Assembly (NCBI GenBank): GCA_025642065.1
Contig: JAODUP010000586.1
Location: 186,001-250,000 of the forward strand
Source: Paralvinella palmiformis
Lineage: Eukaryota > Annelida > Polychaeta > Terebellida > Alvinellidae
Length of the DNA: 64,000 nt
Direction of reading: 5' to 3'
The notes beneath the pieces were generated by a model. It ran no database searches. It was not told the DNA's origin and saw nothing but the letters and a program-made list of their open reading frames with translations. The translations under genes and the position numbers were made by a program. Shown one piece after another: positions 1 through 8,600 of this stretch; positions within the stretch are counted from its first letter, which is position 1, and each line of letters begins with the position of its first letter.

Positions 1-382
1 GTGAGTGGTTTAATTGTTTGGGCTTGGTACTGGCCACATTTGTCTGGAATATCTGGCTGAGGGGTGACTTCCTGAGTAAATCCGTTACTCAACTAAACCT
101 GGGGATTTCTGTTCAATGGAACAAACTAAATGAATGCAGATGATAAAGTTGTGTTTGAACAGCGGTCTTGGGTATGTGTAGGCCAAAAGGAAACAAGACA
201 TCTTGCTGTCATGGACATCTCATCATCTGTAATTACAGTTATCTAACTCTCATTGCTTTTCTCCTTCCTAGATGACATGCCCTTGCAGAAGATATTATTA
301 TATAAATAGCCTCTGTTGAGAGTGGGAGGGGAGGGTTCTTGTGTTATTGAATGATGTTTTATACAATGTTTTATACGATGTA

Positions 383-1198
383 CAGTAGGCCTCCATTATA
401 ACTCGGTCTAGTATAACACAAAATCATGAGAACCATGAAGTGCATTTGGGTGAAATGACATAACGTCCACTGCTGACCGATCAAAATGTTTGAAATAATT
501 TGAATATGTTTTCACAATTTGTAAGTCACACGTAAACACATGGTCAATGGCCACATCTTACACACAAGTAAATTTATTGATCACATTCTTAATTACACAC
601 TACCTTGGCTCAAACAGTCCAATCAGAACCCTTTATTCTGTGACTCCACCCACTAAATAAGTTTGATTCTGTTTGTTAATTCACAACTATTGCATATGTT
701 TTATTTATTGCAATTAGGAATCATATTTTGTCATTTATCAAATGCTATTCTTCGTGTTCAAAATGTCAAAACACAAATTGTACACTGTTAAAGACTAATA
801 GAGAAATTGGAGGCTATTACAACAGTTAAACATGCACCTATGAACCTTCATTTATTGGTCCATATATTTGCTACCTTCATCTGAAAAACAGGCACCATTT
901 CTGGAGGATGAATATCACCAATCCAACATGGCTGTTACTTTTTGGGAAATTTTCCAGAAACATTTAATTTTCCACAAAACACTGAGGTAATATTTATGTC
1001 GAAGTCAACAAATGATCAAGCAATTACTGGGAACATTTATGAAATATACAGTTCCATGTAATCTTCAAGGAAGGTGTAAAACGGGGTAAATACATGGACT
1101 CCCTATTTTCTCCCACCCTGACAGTGCTCTGTCTCACTTCGCGGTCCATCTATAACATGGTTGACCGCTTGTGGATCCCAACATCCTTGTTATAACTG
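383..1198. mobile_element. Possible pogo/Tigger-like non-autonomous element
   Basis: The left end is TA followed by CAGTAGGCCTCCATTATAAC; the right end reads inward as CAGTTATAACAAGG next to TA. TA-flanked CAGT termini are typical of the Tc1/mariner-pogo group. The terminal repeats match only weakly here, so the call is tentative. No coding capacity is seen inside. Confidence 0.25.
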
Positions 1199-1339
1199 TA
1201 TTGTTAATCAGCCACATTTTGTTCAAGAACAATATCCCAGGAAAACTTCTTTAGTAACAACACCAACTACATGATACTGTGTATTTTTGTTGAAACTGTC
1301 ATACATTAATATTATTATAATATATATATATATATATAT

Positions 1340-1562
1340 ATGTAATAATATAATAATAATAATGCATGTTTATATACAGCCAGAACCAGGTAACCCTGTT
1401 GTGAGGCGCTGTAGAGTATTATTATCCCTGACTCAGACCTGTTTCCACCCAGCACACATCTCAACTCCCAAGGGAGCATATAACACATGCTGCCATTATT
1501 AGAACCTGCGACCCTTCGGCTACGAGTCCTATGCTCTAACTAATTGTGCTATCATGGCTCCA
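1340..1562 (-). mobile_element. tRNA-derived SINE relic, family B
   Basis: Read on the minus strand, the head carries an A-box-like AGCACAATTAGTTAGAGC and a degenerate B-box region GGGTCGCAGGTTCTAA. A body follows, shared with the copy at 26541-26805 (common segments TATGCTCC, GGTGGAAAC, CAGGGTTACC and TATATAAACATGCATTATTA). The copy ends in an ATT-rich tail. No protein coding. Confidence 0.65.
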
Positions 1563-1837
1563 TTGAACACTAAACATTGTGACTAAACCCCTGAGGAGTT
1601 TCACACGTGTGGCTGTTCAAGCAGTGAACTGGTGAAAGTCTGTCTAAAGACCTTTAAACGAAGTCATGCAGAAGATGCGTGCAAATACTTGCTGCTCCCG
1701 AGAAGAGCAAATCACTCTCCTCAGCCAGCCCAGATGATCGATTAGCTCCCCTGCATTTTTCATATGTGGAGGACTGCTCATGTTCTGACATTCGTATATT
1801 GTCAGCGATGATTATCAGTATTTATTTTTGTCTACAG

Positions 1838-1987
1838 ATTCGGTTCATATTAATCCAGAACAGAGCGGGTAAAACCCGCCTGGCCAAATGGTATATGCAT
1901 TTTGATGATGAAGAGAAACAGAAGCTGATAGAAGAGGTCCATGCTGTGGTTACTGTTAGAGATGCCAAACACACCAACTTCGTAGAG
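1838..1987 (+). CDS. AP2S1: AP2S1 coding exon 2 (residues 2-51)
   Basis: Acceptor TTTTTGTCTACAG ends at 1837 and donor GTATGG starts at 1988. The exon is 150 nt, phase 0 at both ends, and encodes IRFILIQ... through ...HTNFVE. Reading left of 1838 in the same frame gives no sigma homology, which confirms the acceptor. Confidence 0.96.
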
Positions 1988-4312
1988 GTATGGTGATTCT
2001 TGAATATATACTTTTTTTTATACTATTGCGGGGGGTACAGTAGAGCAATTATTATTTCACTGTTGCCATAGTAATTAAGATGTTTATATGGGTATGGAAA
2101 AAATCCAGCGAATCCATGGTCAATTTAATTTTCATCCAATCTGGATGTACAAACTTATCAGATCATCTTATTGGCATACTCATCAAAAGTTGTCATAAAC
2201 TTAGTCCCAGTCATTTCATTTTATCAGTTCCAAATCCCAATCAATCTATTTAAGTTTCTCTTTTTACAATATTGTGATGCCTGTTTATAATTTGGGATGA
2301 ATAATTAAATGAAAAGTTATTTCAGCAATTATGTTGTCAATTCCAATTCCTTTTTGGAGTAAAAGTTTTCTATTCGAACTTGAATTGTTTTTCCTTTTCA
2401 GTGCCAGTTCTAGAATGGAAATTATCCCACATCTTTTGATTTCATTCGTATAGTTAATATATCCAATTCAATTAAATAAAATGCTTATTTGGATATAGAG
2501 GCTATATAGTAAAAATTTTAATTATTTTGTATGCATGCAAATCGTCTAATGTTAACCCGCCTTTATTGCACAGCTAAATTAATTGTCTGAGCCTGATGTC
2601 TATATGACAAATTAGACTAAAATGTACTAATGCTTCTTGAATTAATCTTCATACATGAATTTAGCTTGGCAATTTTTATTTGTAGAAGGTACATAACAGT
2701 AAAAGATCTGTTAAAAGTTTATCCTAACATTGTATGTTTATTTATCTCTTTTTCAGTTTCGAAATTTTAAAATAGTATATCGACGTTATGCTGGACTATA
2801 CTTCTGCATATGCGTAGATATCACAGACAACAACCTGGCATACCTCGAGGCAATACACAACTTTGTTGAAGTACTCAATGAGTATTTTCATAATGTATGT
2901 GAGCTAGATCTGGTCTTCAATTTTTACAAAGTAAGTACAGTTGTAATTATTGGCATGATGAGGCAGTCTATTATTCTGTGATATCTGACCAAAGAAATAT
3001 TTATGGAACATGATACCTTATCATCATAAAGACATTCTAAATTTGTAGAAACACCTTTTCAGAAACATCACTGATACATTTTGTAGATATTACAAGAGAT
3101 CCAGTGTAATGGAATCTCTAATAACAGTATTGGTGCTATAATATAATATTAGTGCTATATATATACATGTGTATAAGACAAATTGAATTCATGTTAAATC
3201 TAAATGAAATTGCATTGAACCTATGTATAGAGTTGCAAACAACCATTTATCATGAACAAAAATGTTGTTGAAAAACTGTTCTTGCTCATTTCCTCTCTTT
3301 TATGGAACAAGTCACTTTCCATTCAGATTTTTATGACAAATATACTCACACAAATTATAAATGATGTCAAAATATGAACACGATTAACCATAATTTTGTC
3401 GTGATAATTGCTAAATCAGATCATCTGTGACCAGACTTGATCTGGATCGAGATGGCTACATGATCATTGTTCCACCTGATGTTAGAATAAATTACCCTTT
3501 CTTTGAGGAAGCTTTAATGGCTACCCTCCAGTAATTAGGATTATTTCCTTATATCTATGATATCAAGTAGAGTTTGTGATTATTATTGGAGGATTTGGAA
3601 TTATTTTTATAAGCATTAAACATTTAAATCATATTATCTCAGTTGTCATCTGTTCCCTTAACTCAGGGTATGACACTAAAAATGTGCAATGATACTCGCC
3701 TGGAGAAAAGATGCACTCACCATGGCGAGTGGTCAATTTCAAACCCTGTTTTTTTCTTTGTGCTGCTTAAAAGTTTTTGCTGTCTATTGCTGATTGTGTT
3801 ATAAAATAATTTCTCCTTTCTATTTGAGATGTCTTTCAGATGTGTCCACGTTAACATGTGTAGTCACATAAAGTAAATCATCTAATAATAAATAATTTTG
3901 GCATTTGTTTAAAAAGTGTTTGCTCTAGTTTTATACGATTTATGTTATTTGCGGTTAGTAACAGTTTGATTAAAAATAAAGCGAACAAATCTTTTTACCT
4001 GTGAAATGCTCAATCCTGAGTTAATGGGGTTTTTTTCCTTCAGACATTTACATTTTTATAGTAAAACATTATGGTACTGTCTTTAACCAGATGTTGACTG
4101 AGTTCATAATTTAATCATCAGTCACAGAAATGGAGACTGTACGTAATGATATTTCTTGTCTTGTCATGTTTCCTATTTAAGTTTGTGATTCATTATTTTT
4201 GCCATTCTAGGTCTATAGCATTGTTGATGAAATGTTCCTTGCCGGAGAAATACGAGAAACAAGTCAGACTCGAGTCTTAAAGCAGCTGCTTATGTTATCA
4301 TCGTTAGAATAG
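1838..4312 (+). CDS. AP2S1: AP-2 complex subunit sigma (5'-incomplete, 3 of 4 coding exons)
   Basis: Sigma-2 is the small subunit of the AP-2 clathrin adaptor at the plasma membrane. With the alpha subunit it binds acidic dileucine cargo signals during endocytosis. Coding exons are 1838-1987, 2757-2930 and 4211-4312, all joined in phase 0. With the initiator Met they give 142 residues, the usual family length. The N-terminus begins [19 protein letters not shown], nearly identical to vertebrate sigma-2, and includes the conserved Arg at position 15. The middle exon carries [14 protein letters not shown] and the last ends in [10 protein letters not shown] then TAG. The Met codon must come from an upstream exon, because codon 2 directly follows a splice acceptor. 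The window's first bases, GTGAGT, are a consensus donor, so that exon probably ends just left of base 1. No frame breaks; the high conservation points to a functional gene. Confidence 0.97.
2757..2930 (+). CDS. AP2S1: AP2S1 coding exon 3 (residues 52-109)
   Basis: Acceptor TCTCTTTTTCAG ends at 2756 and the perfect donor GTAAGT starts at 2931. The exon is 174 nt, phase 0, encoding [13 protein letters not shown]... through ...DLVFNFYK, the central longin-like core of the sigma chain. Confidence 0.97.
3418..3661 (+). mobile_element. TTAA-class MITE-like repeat, copy 1 (AP2S1 intron)
   Basis: Shares with copies at 39363, 46114 (inverted) and 48020 the core ACCCTCCAGTAATTAG, TTATTTCCTTATATC and ATGATATCA. 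Ends in TGTTCCCTTAA. The inverted end, TTAAGGGAACAG, resembles TTAA-targeting (piggyBac or Kolobok-like) miniature elements. No ORF. Confidence 0.55.
4211..4312 (+). CDS. AP2S1: AP2S1 coding exon 4 with stop (residues 110-142)
   Basis: Acceptor TTGCCATTCTAG ends at 4210. The exon encodes [20 protein letters not shown] and then the C-terminal helix ending SSLE, with TAG at 4310-4312. Too short to show as a long ORF; recognised by homology. Confidence 0.97.
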   Translation, partial: VYSIVDEMFLAGEIRETSQTRVLKQLLMLSSLE

Positions 4313-4573
4313 TCTTGTGTCCATCAGTGTATAAACAGTTTTTGTTCATATAGCCAGCTGAAGCATTTCTTCGGATGCTTGTAAGAGTTAGTTAGCCAAA
4401 GCCTGTGTATATAGGTACTTGTGTTGAACAGAGATTAAACAACTTGTGTCAGATGAGCTTTGTGACGGTCATAGGAATGTTTGTTAATTCGTCGATGTGT
4501 TGTTTTATTTGGTACATAGATATGATATGTAATACCTGTTTAGTTTTTTATACGTTCAATGATGTTCAATATA

Positions 4574-4743
4574 ATTAAAGTACATTTTACTGTTATTTCT
4601 ACTGTTACGGAAATTGTAAGACGAAAAACTCCATTGCATTCCATGTTATTGTCACCGAGCTAGGTTGCTGTCCAGCAATGATTGATGAATGTGCTATTGT
4701 CTCATTGTTGTAGATATGTCATTATGTTATCATAGCAATTAAA
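4574..4743 (+). promoter_or_regulatory. Candidate AP2S1 polyadenylation signals
   Basis: Two ATTAAA hexamers, at 4574-4579 and 4738-4743, lie 260-430 nt after the stop codon. No canonical AATAAA was seen closer. Which one is used is unknown. Confidence 0.35.
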
Positions 4744-5512
4744 TAATATACAAGAACTAGTCTGATTTATTGTTTGATGCTGGAAGTTGATTGATTTATA
4801 TATATATATATATATAATATGGGTATACACTGTATGCATCAGTGATAACTGAACAGACTTCAAAGCTTTATGAATTTCATAAATAGCACACCAGATGGAA
4901 GTGCAAAACAACAGACCTGTTATGCGAAGGCAAATTGCACTGGTTCTTGTACAAGGGTGTGGGGTTGAAGATTTGAATTTATGAGGGCATAAGTGTATTA
5001 TCTGGTAATTCTATTACGGTAAACTACTTGTATGCATCCACAAAATCTACCAAACATCACAACAAAAGAGCATTGTGTGTCGGTGTTCTTAAAGCATTTC
5101 TTGTCCAGACAAAGAAGTCACATGTAATAATGTACATTTGAAAAAGAAATGGAGTATTTTTGGCTGCAAATGGATGTAATTAGCTTAGTCCATATGTACA
5201 CAAAATGATTTTGTTCTGTTCTTGAGTTCCCTGAAGATTTCTTGAGTGAATGAAAATTTTAAAGTATTTAAAAAACGTTTATAATATAAATCTACTACTT
5301 CAAACTGATATTCTTGGCACTGTTAGTTATTTGTTTAGAGTAAAAAGCAACAATTGGATAATAATGTTTTAAAATATTTTAAGCACTTGTTAACATTAGT
5401 GAAGTTAAACGTTTACCCGACTAAAGGGGTTTGAAAGTAATGTGGTTAAACGCTTGCACAGTGGCGCCGCCTATGTGAAAGTGTGCTGACATCTACCGAC
5501 TGGGCATAAATC
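4744..5512. other. Intergenic between AP2S1 and SETD9
   Basis: AT-rich sequence with a short (TA)n at about 4796-4816. The segment nearest SETD9 (5455-5520) is locally richer in GC, consistent with a promoter, but no TATA box is evident. Confidence 0.5.
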
Positions 5513-5519
5513 ATGGCGG
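5513..5519 (+). promoter_or_regulatory. YY1-like ATGGCGG element at SETD9 start region
   Basis: ATGGCGG lies 23 nt upstream of the SETD9 initiator in sense orientation. This is the position and orientation known for YY1 sites just downstream of the start site of TATA-less housekeeping genes. Its function here is inferred. Confidence 0.4.
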
Positions 5520-5539
5520 TTTGTAAAATGTTAGAATGA
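5513..5539 (+). CDS. Upstream ORF (8 codons) overlapping the SETD9 start
   Basis: ATG at 5513 opens a short frame encoding MAVCKMLE and stops at TGA 5537-5539. The stop overlaps the SETD9 ATG (5536) in the sequence ATGA. If transcription starts upstream of 5513, the uORF would be translated first and could modulate SETD9 by termination-reinitiation. The transcription start is unknown. Confidence 0.35.
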   Translation: MAVCKMLE

Positions 5540-5612
5540 AATCTTTACGAAAGTGGTGGAGACAGTACCGTTATCGATTTGTGCCGTGGCTAGCGTTAAA
5601 TCTAAGGAATAG
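5536..5612 (+). CDS. SETD9: SETD9 exon 1
   Basis: ATG at 5536 starts MKSLRKWWRQYRYRFVPWL, matching the family N-terminus. The exon ends in phase 2 at ...AATAG followed by GCAAGT, a GC-type donor. Using the GT four bases further (5617) would put exon 2 out of frame. Confidence 0.88.
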
Positions 5613-8600
5613 GCAAGTATAGCTAGTCCCTGGAGGTATATAAGGCTTTATGGCAAATCATAATACGATAATAACTTAATACTGTAAGGGTAGAAATGTC
5701 ACTGCCTGACACAGGGCGACGGACATAACAGTAGAGTAACTGACACCTACTGACCTAGTTTAGACTAGAGGGTGGTTTTAAGGTTGTTCGAGTTAACATG
5801 ACTATATATGTGTTAATGTTTGGTACGATATAGCAATATATGGGTATATTTTGTGCCATGCACACAAAATAATACTATCTGCCGATCCTTTGACGCTGTA
5901 ATATTCGTATTTAATTTTTATCACGTTATGCCAGAAATGGGAATTCCAACACGACGTTGTCAATTATGGTTACGAGATGGCAGCACTAGCACAAGCCATT
6001 CAAGGATAAAGTTGCTATTCACTTCAGTCAGATGGCAGCACCAGACTGACAAAATTGCTACAAACACAACTATTAAAGCAATAACATAATAATTATAACA
6101 TTAAAGGACCCATTCTAACAGTAGTCATCCAAATATGAATGCTTGAAGGGGTAAAAACATTTTATTTCCCCCAGAAATACATTCTACAAAGCTGATAGAC
6201 TTGTGTGTTGTTGAAATTGATACACTTTCTGGGTGGCAGACAGAATCCGTGCTGAACATAACTGCTTTGGACAAAATCCTGCCAGACAGAAGCTCTGGTG
6301 AAACATAATAAATGCATCAAAATATATTAATGCAGATCACCCCTTTGACTTTGTTTGTAGTTATGTTCATAGGTTAATATCAAAATCTATTTAATACTCA
6401 TATCAAGAATGATATGACATTATTTCGCATGAAATTCAATTAGCCACTAAAAGCTAGGTTTTATCGCAAATTCAACTAAAGCTAGCCTTATTCACTGGCT
6501 TTATAACATACCCAAATCTGTGAAGCTGATAGATTTATGTGACAATTGTTTTGTTGGAGGAAGAGATGGTCACTTCTCCATCCATGATTTAAAGTATGGT
6601 GGTAATTGGTGTTTTACAGCCACTTTTGTGCACATGGTAGGCTAAATGGGCTGAGCGACCTCCAAAGGTAATGAAGTGAAGTCAAAGATGAAACAACCTT
6701 CAGATATGACCACGCCGAGATTCAAACACGGGTGGTAGTGATCTGTGGTCCAACATGCTACCAATAGACCATGCAGGTGACCTGGTTAATGTCTGGATTT
6801 TCCCATGGGCAATTTGGAAATATATTGCTCTCAGATGGTTCCTGGTGCCATTTTTTACTGCATGATCACCAAGTGATGAAATTTGTTCTATTGAAGAGCA
6901 GAATCACAACCATGCACTCAACCATACATTTTGTTTACAAAATGTCCATCCACATGGATGGCTAGCTGACTAAAAGTCTGACTTTCCCATCTTTATTGGT
7001 AATAGAAGAAAAATGAGGGCTAATATGCAGCTTTCACGAAATACATTGCTTTACTTGGCTGATGTGTGTTCATGTGTTTCAGATCAGTGAGAGCTGTAGA
7101 TGGTTCAACAGATGACAAACTGATACCAGATAATGATGTTTTGGTCAGTCTGGAGACACTGTTTAAAGCACTGTTTGATGTCCATCCTCAAAGTCAATAT
7201 CTCAGGGAGCACATGAAAAAACCTGTGCCAGATGTGAGGTATGACATTTATGTTGATACAGAATGTTAAAAAAAAGAATGCTTGTTTCATCATGGTTATG
7301 TAGATTATCCCTCTCACCACCTTATTTAAAGGAATTGAATTTGTCAGGTCTGAACTGAATTCACCATAACACAATTTTATATTAACGGCTGGTGTTTCAT
7401 TTCTTAAAAGGAAGTGATCCATTTTGATAATTTGGATGAAATCAATCGGGCATCCATCTGTATTCAGTATCGATTACAGTAGGTCCCGGCAATTAAGTCG
7501 AGGTTAATTTTAGGCCTAAAATATCACGACTTATGGTAGTACCATCCATTAAGCTCAACTAAAAATCTGAACTTTTCCCTGCAGTATTTCCAGGTGACGT
7601 TTTGAATGCAGGAAATAGTTTTGTTTTCATAATTCATTATTTGTATCGATGTGTTTTGTATACTGCCAATAGATCAAGGCAAATTATAACGATCGTTTAC
7701 ACAAACTGTTAGTGCATACATAGGACCGCAAACCTAAATTAACGGCATGAATAAACATTCAATGAACTGAATATGAAGTCAATGACTTAGAAATAATTAG
7801 ACATATTGCCAATTATTACTGAGCCTTTGATGGTACATTTTGACTTTTGGTTACTAACTTGGCAATAACCGAGACAAAGTAAATTATTGGAAAATGCGGT
7901 CAGTTAGTAACTAACTCTCAATTGATAATAAATCAGTAATAATCCTGTTATAAGTTTAAATATGCCCTGAAAAAATATGTATATGAGGGCACACTAATGT
8001 CTATACCACCAACTGAATGAGATACAATGCTCTATGGTCCATGATGTCTTGTTACCGATGCTTCCTTCAAATTGAAAGTCATGAAATGCACTACTGAGTC
8101 CAACTACATTAATTTATCCATAATTACAAAAATCAGATAATTCTACATATAAATATTGATTTCACTTCTATTTTCACTCCATAACTGCATGAGTTTAAAT
8201 CAAAATGACGATTGATGTCCGTTTGCATCAAAATCCAGACTAGACTCTTGAGTCTAGACGGCTGCTAACACACTGAAATTGTTGACACAAAGTATCAGCT
8301 TATTGGCTGGGACCTACGGTATAAAGAAATAGTAATATTATTATTTCCTTCAGATTCAGACACAGTATCTTCAATAGTTATTTTTGTGTGGATTTTCATT
8401 CAATTTTTTATAGCCTGAAGGAGCACCAAGCTGCACCAGTAGATATGATTCACAAGCGGTCACTCTGTCTAATGCGGCAGATCTCAGGGTTTTGTATTGA
8501 AAGAAAGCCAAGTAAAATACCGGGATGTGGTACTGGAGTGATTGTTACCAAGGGAACTGTCCCAAAACATGCCATTGTTGCCATGTATCCAGGTAATATT

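Larger units (their letters stand above)
1..1837 (+). other. Probable AP2S1 intron 1 (partial)
   Basis: Base 1 starts GTGAGT, a consensus 5' splice site, and the next recognisable exon begins at 1838 with codon 2 of AP2S1. No ATG followed by a convincing donor was found in between. The stretch holds a possible pogo-like element (383-1198) and a SINE relic (about 1340-1562). Whether base 1 is really the exon 1 donor cannot be proved without the flanking sequence. Confidence 0.6.

Noticed and set aside
7105..7422. 105-codon minus-strand frame
   Set aside because: Shadow of SETD9 exon 2 on the opposite strand.
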